Below are positions 39,098 through 47,686 of a stretch of DNA of 64,000 nucleotides, in pieces; the stretch's first letter is position 1; each line of letters starts with the position of its first letter. The notes beneath the pieces were generated by a model. It did no database searches. It was not told the DNA's origin and saw nothing but the letters and a program-made list of their open reading frames with translations. Source of the DNA: Phytohabitans houttuyneae (GTDB lineage Bacteria; Actinomycetota; Actinomycetes; Mycobacteriales; Micromonosporaceae); contig NZ_BLPF01000001.1 in NCBI RefSeq assembly GCF_011764425.1, forward strand, positions 2,099,001 to 2,163,000, read 5' to 3'. Made by a program: the position numbers and the translations under genes.

Positions 39098-40573
39098 ATG
39101 AACACCCATTCCCATGCGGCTCATCTCCCGGCCCTGGTCCGCGACGCGGCTGCCCGCACCCCGCACGCGCCGGCCGTTCGGGACGGCGACACCACGTTGT
39201 CCTATGTAGACCTTGACCGCCTCGCCGGCCGGTACGCGCAGGCCTTGGCCGCGTCGGGTGTCGGCCGCGGCGAGCGGGTCGTGCTCTGGACGTCCAAGAG
39301 CGTCGACACGGTGGCGGTCATGCAGGGCGCGCTGCGGCTCGGCGCCGTGTACGCACCCGTGACGCCGTCGAACCCCGTCGCGCGGGTCCTGCGCATCGCG
39401 GACGGCTGCGCCGCGACGGTCATCGTCACGGACGAGCCGGTGGCCGGCGACCCCCGGTTCGTCAGCCTCGGTGAGCTGCTCGCCAAGCCGGTCCTGCCGA
39501 CGCCGCGCGTGCCTACGCACGACGTCACGCCGGAGCCGGACGACTGCGCGTTCATCCTCTACACCTCCGGTTCGACCGGTGAGCCGAAGGGCGTGTGCAT
39601 CAGCCACCGCAACGCACTGGCCTTCGTGTGCTGGGCCGCGGACGAGACCGGCCTTGTCGCCGGCGACCGGCTCGCCAACCACGCGCCCTTCAACTTCGAC
39701 CTGTCGGTCTTCGACATGTACGGCGCGTTCCACTCTGGAGCGTGCGTCGACCTGGTGCCGGCGGCGTTCGCGTACGCGCCGGAGGCCCTCACCGAGTTCC
39801 TGTTCGACCGCGGCATCACGGTCTGGTACTCGGTGCCGTCGGCGCTCCAGCTGATGATGAACGACGGCGGGATGCTCGACCGCGGCGTACCGGCCTCGTT
39901 GCGGGTCTGCGTGTTCGCCGGCGAACCGTTTCCGCTCGCCGACGCGCAGCGCCTGCGGGCCGCGTGGCCCTCGGTCCGGATGTTCAACTGGTACGGGCCG
40001 ACGGAGACGAACGTCTGCACGTCCTACGAGATGACGGAGCGGGACCTGGCCGCGACCCGGCCGCTGCCGATCGGAAAGGCGTGCAGCTCCGACCGGGTGT
40101 GGCTCGACCCGCCCGGCGCCGAGATCGGCGAGATCGTCGTGGAGGGGCCCACGGTCATGCTCGGCTACTGGGGCCAGCCCCGCCACGAAGGGCCCTACCG
40201 CACCGGCGATCTGGGCCGGGTCGATCCCGACGGCAACTTCGAGTACGCCGGGCGCCGCGACCAGATGATCAAAGTGCGCGGCCACCGCGTGGAGCCCGGC
40301 GAGATCGAGACGGTCCTCGCCACGCATCCCGCGGTCGCCACGGCCGCGGTCGTCGTGGTCGGCACCGGCCTCGAGGCCCGCATCCTCGCCGTCGTCGTCG
40401 CGGCCGACGGCCAGCGCCCCACGCTCCTCGGGCTGAAGGCGCACTGCGTCGCCCACCTTCCCGGCTACATGGTGATCGACGCGCTGCGACTCGTCCCCGA
40501 GCTGCCCCGCACCTCCAACGGAAAGGTGGACCGGACCGCCCTCACGACCGGCTCGCCGGTCCGCGTCGGATAA
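39098..40573 (+). CDS. L-prolyl-AMP ligase (PltF/CloN4 type)
   Basis: Stand-alone adenylation enzyme that activates proline and loads the PltL-type carrier. The 491 residues have the A-domain core motifs LYTSGSTGEPKGV, FNWYGPTETNVCT, YRTGDLG and the C-terminal lysine motif RTSNGKVDRTAL. No carrier or condensation domain is attached. Proline specificity rests on resemblance to PltF and on the neighbouring dehydrogenase, halogenase and carrier, not on a decoded pocket. It diverges from the KAS III-like gene across about 170 bases and is followed by two repeats and a terminator. Confidence 0.87.
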   Translation: MNTHSHAAHLPALVRDAAARTPHAPAVRDGDTTLSYVDLDRLAGRYAQALAASGVGRGERVVLWTSKSVDTVAVMQGALRLGAVYAPVTPSNPVARVLRIADGCAATVIVTDEPVAGDPRFVSLGELLAKPVLPTPRVPTHDVTPEPDDCAFILYTSGSTGEPKGVCISHRNALAFVCWAADETGLVAGDRLANHAPFNFDLSVFDMYGAFHSGACVDLVPAAFAYAPEALTEFLFDRGITVWYSVPSALQLMMNDGGMLDRGVPASLRVCVFAGEPFPLADAQRLRAAWPSVRMFNWYGPTETNVCTSYEMTERDLAATRPLPIGKACSSDRVWLDPPGAEIGEIVVEGPTVMLGYWGQPRHEGPYRTGDLGRVDPDGNFEYAGRRDQMIKVRGHRVEPGEIETVLATHPAVATAAVVVVGTGLEARILAVVVAADGQRPTLLGLKAHCVAHLPGYMVIDALRLVPELPRTSNGKVDRTALTTGSPVRVG

Positions 40574-40600
40574 CCAACTCCGGTCTCAAAAGGCAGATTG

Positions 40601-40685
40601 CCCGCGCGGGCACCGCGGAGGTCGGCGGCGAGCCGGCGCTCGCCGAAATCCCCGACCTCCGCTGCCGGGCCCGCGCGACAAGCCC
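40601..40685. repeat. Dispersed hairpin repeat family B, copy 2
   Basis: CGCGGGC / GCCCGCG, GCGGAGGTCGG / CCGACCTCCGC and GGCGAGC / GCTCGCC nest into one long hairpin. It starts 28 bases past the prolyl-AMP ligase stop and may help end transcription. The copy at 26585-26668 keeps the fold with compensating and single changes. Confidence 0.75.
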
Positions 40686-40705
40686 AACGGTTTTTGAAGC
40701 CCGAC

Positions 40706-40767
40706 CCCCGCGGCGGGTGAGGCCGCGGGAGCGACGGTCCGGACCACGACGGGCGTCGCGGTAGCTC
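40706..40767. repeat. Dispersed repeat family A, copy 4
   Basis: CGCGGCGGGTGAGGCCGCGG, then GAGCGACGGTCCGGACC, ending GCGGTAGCTC. Confidence 0.78.
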
Positions 40768-40800
40768 ACCTCTGCCTTTGTCCAAAATGGAGCAACGACA

Positions 40801-40829
40801 ATCGGCCCGACCGCGGTGGTCGGGCCGAT
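40801..40829. terminator. Bidirectional terminator between prolyl-AMP ligase and dpgB
   Basis: Perfect 12-bp stem ATCGGCCCGACC / GGTCGGGCCGAT with a five-base loop, followed by CGCGTTTT on the plus strand; it ends 12 bases before the dpgB stop. Confidence 0.8.
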
Positions 40830-40841
40830 CGCGTTTTCGGG

Positions 40842-41534
40842 TCAGGCCGGTGTCGCCTCGGCGGCGGCCCGCCGCAGCGCCCGGTCGCAGGCGGCCAGGT
40901 GCACGCCCAGCGCGTCCTCGTAGCCGACGCTCTGTGCCTCCGAGGTGAGCTGCCGGCGCACGGCCAGCTCGGTCCCGGAGCCGGCCGCGACGCGGCGGAC
41001 GGCCGCCGCGAGAGCCGCGGAGGGATCACCGCTCACCTCGTGCACGAGGTGCAGGTCGCGCGCCTCGTTAGCGGTCAGCGCACCGCCGAACAGCGCCGCC
41101 CGGCGGACCACGCCGGCCGGCAGCTGGCGGGACAGCCGGTAGAGCGACATCCCCGGCCACATGAGGTCGCCCTCGGTCGAGAGCACCAGCCGGGCCGACT
41201 CGCCGGCGATCCGCAGGTCGGTCACGAGCAGCGCGTCCAGCGCGGCCCCGCCGCAGTCGCCGGTGGCCACCGCGATCGTGGCGGCCGGAAGCCGCTCCAG
41301 GCGGCGCAGCGCCTGCTCCCATTTGCTCACGAGCTTGACCGTCAGCCCGCCGGCACGCGCCCCCGCGGGCGCACCGGCCGCCTGCACCACCACGATGGCC
41401 TTGCCATCGAGGTCTTCCGCCCGGTCGCAGGCCGCGGCGACGGCGGCGGTGTGGTCGACCAGCCGCCCGTCCGCGCCGTCGATCCGGACCACCAGAACAT
41501 CGCCGTCGCCCGACACGCTCACGTCGGTGAACAT
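40842..41534 (-). CDS. dpgB: Enoyl-CoA hydratase-like Dpg pathway protein
   Basis: Crotonase-fold partner that increases DpgA output and helps form 3,5-dihydroxyphenylacetyl-CoA. The 230-residue protein starts MFTDVSVSGDGDVLVVRIDG and shows AIVVVQAAGAPAG, ATGDCGGAALDALLVTDLRI and LTSEAQSVGYEDALGVHLAA, characteristic of DpgB and shorter than ordinary hydratases. GGGGGGAG precedes ATG 41534, 14 bases past the dpgA stop. The second half of the operon (dpgCD) lies 8 kb away. Confidence 0.88.
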   Translation of the reverse strand: MFTDVSVSGDGDVLVVRIDGADGRLVDHTAAVAAACDRAEDLDGKAIVVVQAAGAPAGARAGGLTVKLVSKWEQALRRLERLPAATIAVATGDCGGAALDALLVTDLRIAGESARLVLSTEGDLMWPGMSLYRLSRQLPAGVVRRAALFGGALTANEARDLHLVHEVSGDPSAALAAAVRRVAAGSGTELAVRRQLTSEAQSVGYEDALGVHLAACDRALRRAAAEATPA

Positions 41535-41548
41535 GTTGCTCCCCCCGT

Positions 41549-42673
41549 TCACCACTGCACCAGCACCGTCTCGATTGTGGAGCCCGGTCCCATCGTCATC
41601 AGTACGCCGTAGTCCCCCGGCGCCACGATCCGCTCGCGCAGCAGGCGCTGGTAGGAGAAGAGGAACGAGCCGCTGGACAGGTTGCCGTAGTCGCGCAGCA
41701 CACCGGTCGTGTGCCGCAGGTCGTGCCGGGTCAGCCCCAGGTTCACCCGCACCGCGTCGATGACCTTCTTGCCGCCGGAGTGGACCAGCCAGTGCTTGAC
41801 GGCGCCGCGGCGCAGGCCGGCACCGGACAGCAGGCGGTCCACGACCTGCTCCGCGTGCGCGCCCACCACATACGGGATCTCGGGGTCGAGGAAGAAGCTG
41901 AACTTGTTCTGCTCGTCGTCCCAGTCGTAGCGCATCGCGTCGAACGCGTCGGTGATGATGTGGCTGGCGAACGACAGCACGCGCGGGCCGTCGAAAGCGG
42001 CCTCGCCGCCGGTCGCGGGCGCCATCAGCGCGATGGCCGCCGCGCCGTCGCCGAAGAGGCTGTTGACCACCGCGGTGCGCATCGTCGAGTCCATCACGTA
42101 CGCCGCGGAGCACGCTTCCGCGCACACCATGACGGCCACGCGGCCCGGGTTGGCCTTCGCCCAGTTGGCGGTCGCGTTGAGCCCGTTGAGGCCGGCGTTG
42201 CAGCCCATGCCGACGACGTCGGCGCGGTGGCAGCTCGGGTCGATGCCGAGCTCGCGGATGAGCAGCGCGGTCAGGCCCGGCGTGAGGAAGCCGGTGGACG
42301 TCACGCAGCACAGGTAGTCGATGGCCGACAGCGTGATGCCCGCGTCCGCCAGCGACGCCCGCAGCGCGTCGGCGCCCATCTCGACCGCGAGCTTCTTGTG
42401 CTTCTGCAGCAACGCACCCTGCCGCTCCTCGGCGAAGGTGCCGTCAGCATTGAGCGGCGGCACCGTCAGGTGCCGCCGCTCGATGGCGCTGTTGCCGAAC
42501 ACCGAACGCACCTTCGGGTCGGCGATCCGGAACATGTCGAGCAGCTCCTGCTGCGTGTACGACATGTCGGTGACAGCCGTGCCGACGCCGATGATCTGCG
42601 CGTCCGGGACGACCGTCTCGTGCCGGGCCGCACTGAGGGCGTGGGGCGCCGGGGCGTTGAGGGTCAGTGTCAT
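41549..42673 (-). CDS. dpgA: Type III polyketide synthase making 3,5-dihydroxyphenylacetyl-CoA
   Basis: Condenses four malonyl-CoA units in the first step of Dpg synthesis. The 374 residues include the catalytic cysteine in VVGMGCNAGLNGLNATANWA, the active-site Phe/His regions and the C-terminal GPGSTIETVLVQW (chalcone-synthase-like GPG loop). Length equals known DpgA proteins. ATG at 42673 (MTLTLNAPAPHALS) is chosen because similarity starts about 25 residues later; the frame is open to 42862. It lies downstream of StrR copy 2 with a 32-bp inverted repeat between them. Confidence 0.95.
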   Translation of the reverse strand: MTLTLNAPAPHALSAARHETVVPDAQIIGVGTAVTDMSYTQQELLDMFRIADPKVRSVFGNSAIERRHLTVPPLNADGTFAEERQGALLQKHKKLAVEMGADALRASLADAGITLSAIDYLCCVTSTGFLTPGLTALLIRELGIDPSCHRADVVGMGCNAGLNGLNATANWAKANPGRVAVMVCAEACSAAYVMDSTMRTAVVNSLFGDGAAAIALMAPATGGEAAFDGPRVLSFASHIITDAFDAMRYDWDDEQNKFSFFLDPEIPYVVGAHAEQVVDRLLSGAGLRRGAVKHWLVHSGGKKVIDAVRVNLGLTRHDLRHTTGVLRDYGNLSSGSFLFSYQRLLRERIVAPGDYGVLMTMGPGSTIETVLVQW

Positions 42674-42774
42674 CGGAACGTCCACCCCCACATACGGGGT
42701 TTGCTGCGCGGACGGAACACTACCGTGGTCATGTCGACCGCCTTTCTGCGTCGTTCGGACATGGGTAGGGATAC

Positions 42775-42806
42775 CGGCACGGGACAGCGGACGCTGTCCC
42801 GTGCCG
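42775..42806. promoter_or_regulatory. 32-bp inverted repeat between StrR copy 2 and dpgA
   Basis: CGGCACGGGACAGCG and CGCTGTCCCGTGCCG, a perfect 15-bp palindrome around two bases. It could be a terminator for the StrR gene or an operator of dpgAB; no T tract follows. Confidence 0.6.
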
Positions 42807-42862
42807 TCGTCGTTTGGCCCACGCGACACAGCGCGCGGGAGCTGAGCGGGCAACGGCGCCAA

Positions 42863-43891
42863 TCAGGCCGTTTCGGCGGTGCGTTGCTCGAGTTCGTTGG
42901 CCAGCTGCAACCACTCATCCGCACAAACCCGAGCCACGTTAGCGACTATGTACGTGCAGTGTGGAGGCACCTTACCCACCACATCAAGCCGCTCATCCGA
43001 CCGGATCGCACGCGAAAAAATCCACCGCAACAACATCCGACCAGACTCCGTAAACCGCAACGACGGATCACTCTGCAACCCACGCAACATCGAAGCCAAC
43101 CGCGGACCCTCAACACCACCCACACCAAACGACTTCACACCCGAACCATCACCACGCCCACGACGCACCGACGGCACCGGATCCTCACCACGCTCAATCC
43201 GCTTCCGCACATCCCGCACCGTCGACGGCGACACCCCCGCCTCCCGCGCCACCTCACGCAACGACGCACCCGGCCGCTCACGAATAATCGCCGAAGCCCT
43301 CAACCGACCCTCAGCATTATCCAACGGACGCACCCGACCATCCCGACCAGTCCGCGCCCGCACCTCACCATCCCCACCACCCAACGAACGACGACGAACA
43401 TTCCCCACCGTCCGCGCACCCAACCCCGTCACCGACGCAATCGCCCGATCCGACCAATTCGGATGCGACGCAATAATCCGCTCCGCAGCCCGCGTCCGAT
43501 CCGCCAACGACAACGGCAACCCATGAGCAATATTCGTCTGCACCGCAAGCACAAACGCTTCCTGCTCCGAACCATCAAAAAACCGAACCTCAATCAACTC
43601 GTCACCACGCAACAACGCAGCACCAAGCCGATGATTACCATCAATCACCCGCATCGAAGAACGATGCACAATAATCGGAGGCAACCGCTGATCCACACTC
43701 GCCAACATACGAGTATGCTCAATATCCTCCCCCGCCTGCCGCGGCGAATTCGCCGGCAGGATGGTTTTGACCGGCACCCATTCTGTTTCCACAGTCTCCG
43801 CGGGTGTTGCCTGGATCAATACCGACGAACTTCTCCACACCGCTGGTTTGGGTTGGTCCAGGACCGTCCCGACCAAACTCGCTTGTTCCAC
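42863..43891 (-). CDS. StrR/ParB-like pathway activator, copy 2
   Basis: Second activator, identical to copy 1 from IIPANSPR-equivalent residue ~50 to four residues before the end (it ends TAETA instead of TSSPG). The domain layout is the same: ParB-like part, helix-turn-helix, C-terminal DNA-binding region. GTG at 43891 follows GGGGGAGG by nine bases, giving a 342-residue protein starting MEQASLVGTVLDQPK. Unlike copy 1, its unique N-terminal part has no TTA codon. It lies upstream of dpgA on the same strand. The two proteins could therefore respond to different translational controls while binding the same targets. Confidence 0.9.
   Translation of the reverse strand: MEQASLVGTVLDQPKPAVWRSSSVLIQATPAETVETEWVPVKTILPANSPRQAGEDIEHTRMLASVDQRLPPIIVHRSSMRVIDGNHRLGAALLRGDELIEVRFFDGSEQEAFVLAVQTNIAHGLPLSLADRTRAAERIIASHPNWSDRAIASVTGLGARTVGNVRRRSLGGGDGEVRARTGRDGRVRPLDNAEGRLRASAIIRERPGASLREVAREAGVSPSTVRDVRKRIERGEDPVPSVRRGRGDGSGVKSFGVGGVEGPRLASMLRGLQSDPSLRFTESGRMLLRWIFSRAIRSDERLDVVGKVPPHCTYIVANVARVCADEWLQLANELEQRTAETA
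42879..43759. repeat. 881-bp direct repeat, right copy
   Basis: Same sequence and orientation as 32892-33772. The 9,106 bases between the copies contain the pyrrole cassette, the free PCP and dpgAB. Confidence 0.92.
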
Positions 43892-44454
43892 GCCTGTCGT
43901 CCTCCCCCGTTTGCGTGCAACTCCTGGCAAAACGCGAAGACCAATCGCTTTTCGCGCTCACAGCCGCCAAGAAGATCGATGCCCGTAATGACTGCGAAGC
44001 TAGCCGACGGGGACACACGTGTGCGACCGCGCACTTTACGCACTCGAACATCGATGCGAGGGGCGGATGCGAGGGGAACTTGCGTTCGCCAATAGCGGGT
44101 TTGGTGCCGATTTGCACTGCATTGGGGCGACTGCGCCATCACGCAGTCATACGAACGTAGGAGGCGATCTTACCCAACAGGGCGCCTGTTTCACCAGGGC
44201 GGGTCAAGCGAGCCGGCCCGGTAGGCGGCGCGACGTAACCCTCCGTCGTCATATCTCGCTCCACTGGCGGCGGAGACTCCCCCGCGCGACCCCATGGACA
44301 TCGATTGTCACTTTTCGGCAAAGCTAACGAGAATACGATTTCCCTGCCCTGGAGCAGCAGATCTTTGCACTGCCCGTGAATCTATTGCAGCCTCAAGCAA
44401 ATGCCAAGCCGACACGCTTGGTTATGGTTTGGTTAGCCCTGCGTCGACTGGAGA
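43892..44454. other. Intergenic region upstream of StrR copy 2
   Basis: About 560 bases with lower GC than the genes. It should contain the StrR copy 2 promoter and the end of the hydroxymandelate oxidase/aminotransferase transcript. No coding frame resembling a protein family was found. Confidence 0.45.
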
Positions 44455-46788
44455 TTACTGGCTCATGGCGATCTGGGCGTTGATGAACCGGGCCAGGCGA
44501 GCGGTCCCCTCCGCAATCTGCGCGCCGGTGAGGTAGCTGGTCGACAGCCGGATGCCCCGCTCGCCCCCGCCACCGGGATGGAAGTAGGACATCGGCGTCC
44601 ACAGCACTCCGAACTCTTCTGCGGAACGCACCAGGGCCGCGTTGTCGGCGCGGAAGGGTACGGAGACGCTCAGGAAGAAGCCGCCGCTCGGCCTGTTCCA
44701 GGTGACGCCCAGCTCGGTGCGGATGGCCGGCGGAAACCGCTCGTCGAGCTGCTCCAGCATCAGGCGCATCGACTCGCCGTAGTGGGTGGCCGGTCCGGCG
44801 TTGAGGGCGGTGAGGCTGCTGTCCGCGGCGAGGAGCGCGCCCGCGACCGCCGCCTGGCTCAGCGACGAGGTGTTCACCGTCACCATGCTCTTGATCCTGG
44901 TCAGCTCGCCGGCGAGCAGGCCCGCCCGACCGTCGTCGTCGACCACCGGCTGGTCGGCGACGACGAAACCCACCCTCGCGCCCGGGAAGATCGTCTTCGA
45001 GAACGAGCCGAGGTGAACGACCTGCCGCCGCGTGTCCAGCGACTTGAGCGTCGGCAGCTGCGCGCCAGGACTCACCAGCCGGTACGGGCTGTCTTCCAGC
45101 ACCAGGACGCCGGCCTGCGCGGCGATGTCGAGCAGCACCCGCCGCGCCTGCAGCCGCATCGTGGTACCGGCCGGGTTGGAGTGGTCCGGGATGACGTAGA
45201 GCGCCTTCGGGCGGCGACCCCGCGCCACCTGCGCCGCGATCGTCTCGGCCACGTCGGCGGGGTCGAGCCCGTCCGCCCGTTCCAGGACGGGCACCACCTC
45301 GATGTCGAGCAGCCGCGCCACCCCGCTGATGCCGACGTAGCAGGGGCTGGACACGAGCAGCACGTCGCGCGGTTCGGAGAACAGCGCGCGCAGCGTGAGA
45401 AGCATCGCCTCCTGCGCGCCCACGGTCACCACAATGGACTCGGCCGCCACGTCGATGCCTTCGTCGCGCCGCAGCGTGTCGGCGATCAGCTCGCGGATCT
45501 GCCCGGCCGTCGGGCCGTACTGGTACATCGCGCTGCGGATCTGCTGGGGTGTACGCCCCTCGTCCTCGAGGTGCTTGAGGTACCGCCTGATGTGGTCGAA
45601 GATCTGCTCGGTCGAGAAGAACTCGTCGTTGGGACGCCCCGGCGCGAACGAGATCGCCTCGGGGTAGCGCATCGCGATCTCGTTCAAGAAGTTCATCGTG
45701 TCCATGACCGGGTCGGACAGGCTGGCGTGCAGCTCCGACCGGCGCAGCGCGATGCCGCCGCTGGCCGGCTCGACGGGCGTCACCAGGTCCGGGCCGGCCG
45801 CGGCCACGTCCTTGACCCCGGCGAGCGACATGGCCTCGACCAGCTCCTCCCGCACGATGTCGAGGACCTGGGCGACGCCGGCCTGGTCTCCGATCGCGAG
45901 CCCGTGCAGCACCGGGCGGCCGAGCAGCACGCCGTCCGCGCCGAGCGCGAGCGCGGCCAGCACGTCGGTGCCGCGGCGCACCCCGCCGTCGACGAGGACC
46001 GCGCAGGTCCCCGCCACCGCGGCGGCGACCTCGGGCAGCACGTCGAGTGCCGGCGGCGCACCGTCGAGCTGGCGGCCGCCGTGGTTGGACACCACGACAC
46101 CCTGCGCGCCGGCCTTTGTCGCTTCGAGCGCGTCGGCCCCGCTGAGGACGCCCTTCACCACGACGGGCAGCGAGCTTTCCGCACGCAGCCACTCCACGAA
46201 CGACCAGTCGAGCGCCGGGTCGAGGTCGGCCCCGCCGGGAAGGTTTGCCGCTCGCACGCCCGCGGGGAGCGTGAACCCGTTGCGCTCGTCGCGCAGCCGC
46301 CGGCCCGGGTGCGGCGTGTCCACGGTGAGCACCAGTGCCCCGAAGCCCGCGGCCTGCGCACGTGCCACAAGGTCCCGCGTGATCCCGCGGTCGCGGAAGC
46401 AGTACACCTGCGCCCACAGCGGCGCGCCGGCCGCCTCGGCGAGCTCCTCGAACGTGCGCCCGGCGAACGCGCTCACCACGACCGGGAGGCCCGCGGCAGC
46501 GGCGGCGCGCACGGTCGCGAGCTCACCGTCCGGGTGCAGCAGCGTCTGGTACTCCAGCGGGGCGACGCCGAACGGCGCGGCCCACCGCCGGCCGAGGATC
46601 GTGGTGTCGGTGCGCGGCGTGCCGGCGGCCCGGAGCGCGGTCGGGCGCAGCCAGAACCGGTCGAAGGCGGCGCGGTTGGCGGCGAGGGTGCGCTCCTGCC
46701 CCGCTCCGCCCTCGATGTAGTCCCAGATCGCCGGCTCGAGTCGCGACTCGGCCAGCCTGGCTACGTCGGCGAGGGTCTGGATGCTCAT
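44455..46788 (-). CDS. Fused 4-hydroxymandelate oxidase / 4-hydroxyphenylglycine aminotransferase (HmO-HpgT)
   Basis: A 777-residue bifunctional enzyme for the last two steps of Hpg synthesis; HpgT also makes Dpg. Residues 1 to ~360 are an FMN alpha-hydroxyacid oxidase (DYIEGGAGQERTLAANRAAF, lysine in PVVVKGVLSGADA, active-site histidine/arginine in VVSNHGGRQLDG). Residues ~370-777 are a fold type I aminotransferase (YQYGPTAGQIRELIAD, IPDHSNPAGTTM, PLP lysine in LGSFSKTIFPGARVGF). The frame is continuous across the junction. AGGAGG precedes ATG 46788. It follows the SIP gene by 19 bases. The 4-hydroxymandelate synthase that supplies it is not in the window. Confidence 0.93.
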   Translation of the reverse strand: MSIQTLADVARLAESRLEPAIWDYIEGGAGQERTLAANRAAFDRFWLRPTALRAAGTPRTDTTILGRRWAAPFGVAPLEYQTLLHPDGELATVRAAAAAGLPVVVSAFAGRTFEELAEAAGAPLWAQVYCFRDRGITRDLVARAQAAGFGALVLTVDTPHPGRRLRDERNGFTLPAGVRAANLPGGADLDPALDWSFVEWLRAESSLPVVVKGVLSGADALEATKAGAQGVVVSNHGGRQLDGAPPALDVLPEVAAAVAGTCAVLVDGGVRRGTDVLAALALGADGVLLGRPVLHGLAIGDQAGVAQVLDIVREELVEAMSLAGVKDVAAAGPDLVTPVEPASGGIALRRSELHASLSDPVMDTMNFLNEIAMRYPEAISFAPGRPNDEFFSTEQIFDHIRRYLKHLEDEGRTPQQIRSAMYQYGPTAGQIRELIADTLRRDEGIDVAAESIVVTVGAQEAMLLTLRALFSEPRDVLLVSSPCYVGISGVARLLDIEVVPVLERADGLDPADVAETIAAQVARGRRPKALYVIPDHSNPAGTTMRLQARRVLLDIAAQAGVLVLEDSPYRLVSPGAQLPTLKSLDTRRQVVHLGSFSKTIFPGARVGFVVADQPVVDDDGRAGLLAGELTRIKSMVTVNTSSLSQAAVAGALLAADSSLTALNAGPATHYGESMRLMLEQLDERFPPAIRTELGVTWNRPSGGFFLSVSVPFRADNAALVRSAEEFGVLWTPMSYFHPGGGGERGIRLSTSYLTGAQIAEGTARLARFINAQIAMSQ

Positions 46789-46807
46789 GCACCGCCTCCT
46801 ACTTGTC

Positions 46808-47686
46808 TCACTGGTGAATCCCGCTGCGAGGCGCCGGCGGGGCGTCGTCGACCGGGTGGGCCGCTTTCCACGCCCGCCACGCCTCGTCGTTCATGCCGAG
46901 GCGCCAGTAGCCGGAGATCGACAGCTGGTCCTTGCGCAGGCCGCGCTCCTTGAAGAGGTGCCGGCGCAGCAGGTGGGTCGCCCTGGCCTCGCAGTGCACG
47001 AACGCGTCGACCTCCCCGTCGCCGAAGCGCATCCGCTCGACGGTACGGACGACGTCGTCGCCCTCGGCCCGGTGCAGCCAGGTGACGTCCAGGTCGGCGG
47101 CGCTCACCAGCGGCTGGTGGTCGGCGGCGTCGGTGACGTCGAGGACCACGCGGGCCCGCGCGCCGATGTCGAGGGCCTCCAGCGCCGCGGCTATCGCGGG
47201 CAGCGCCACCTGATCGCCGACGAACAGGTGCCAGTCGGCGTGCTCGTTCGGCCGGTACCGCCCGCCCGGCCCCTGCATGAGCACGTCGTCGCCGGGCTCG
47301 ACGCTCGCGAGCCACGACCGCGCCAGGCCGGGGCGGCCGTGGTCGAAGAAGTCGATGGCGAGCTCGCCGGCCAGCCAGTCGACGTACCGCACGGTGTAGG
47401 TGCGGGTGCGCGGCCAGTGCTCGCGCGGCAGCCGGGCGAGGATCCACCGCATGTCGAAGTCGTCCGGGTACGTGACGCCCGCCCGGGGAAAGAGGATCCG
47501 GACGTGAGCGTCGGTACACCCGTTCTCCTGGAAGGCCGACAGCCCCGGACCACCGGCCACCATGCGGGTGACGCGCGGACTGATCCTCTGGAGGCTGCGG
47601 ACCGTGAGCCGGAAGGTGGGGCACCCGTTGACCGAGCCGCGGACCGCGGTGGTGCCCGCGAGCGGGGGTCGGGTCAGCCGCACCAT
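46808..47686 (-). CDS. Siderophore-interacting protein / NAD(P)H-dependent flavin ferric reductase
   Basis: A 292-residue FAD-dependent SIP-family protein with an N-terminal ferredoxin-reductase-like FAD domain (RTYTVRYVDWLAGELAIDFF, GDDVLMQGPGG) and a C-terminal SIP domain (DWHLFVGDQVALPAIAAALE, HCEARATHLLRRHLFKERGL ... GYWRLGMND). Relatives reduce ferric siderophores in the cytoplasm. Start ATG 47686 follows GGGAGGG. Cotranscribed with the HmO-HpgT gene. It might supply iron or electrons to the diiron hydroxylase, or process an iron-binding product; both are speculation. Confidence 0.85.
   Translation of the reverse strand: MVRLTRPPLAGTTAVRGSVNGCPTFRLTVRSLQRISPRVTRMVAGGPGLSAFQENGCTDAHVRILFPRAGVTYPDDFDMRWILARLPREHWPRTRTYTVRYVDWLAGELAIDFFDHGRPGLARSWLASVEPGDDVLMQGPGGRYRPNEHADWHLFVGDQVALPAIAAALEALDIGARARVVLDVTDAADHQPLVSAADLDVTWLHRAEGDDVVRTVERMRFGDGEVDAFVHCEARATHLLRRHLFKERGLRKDQLSISGYWRLGMNDEAWRAWKAAHPVDDAPPAPRSGIHQ

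Noticed and set aside
32876-43891. ParB chromosome-partition proteins with a nearby origin
   Set aside because: The ParB-like part occurs with the StrR-type layout and cluster position; no parS sites or parA are visible.
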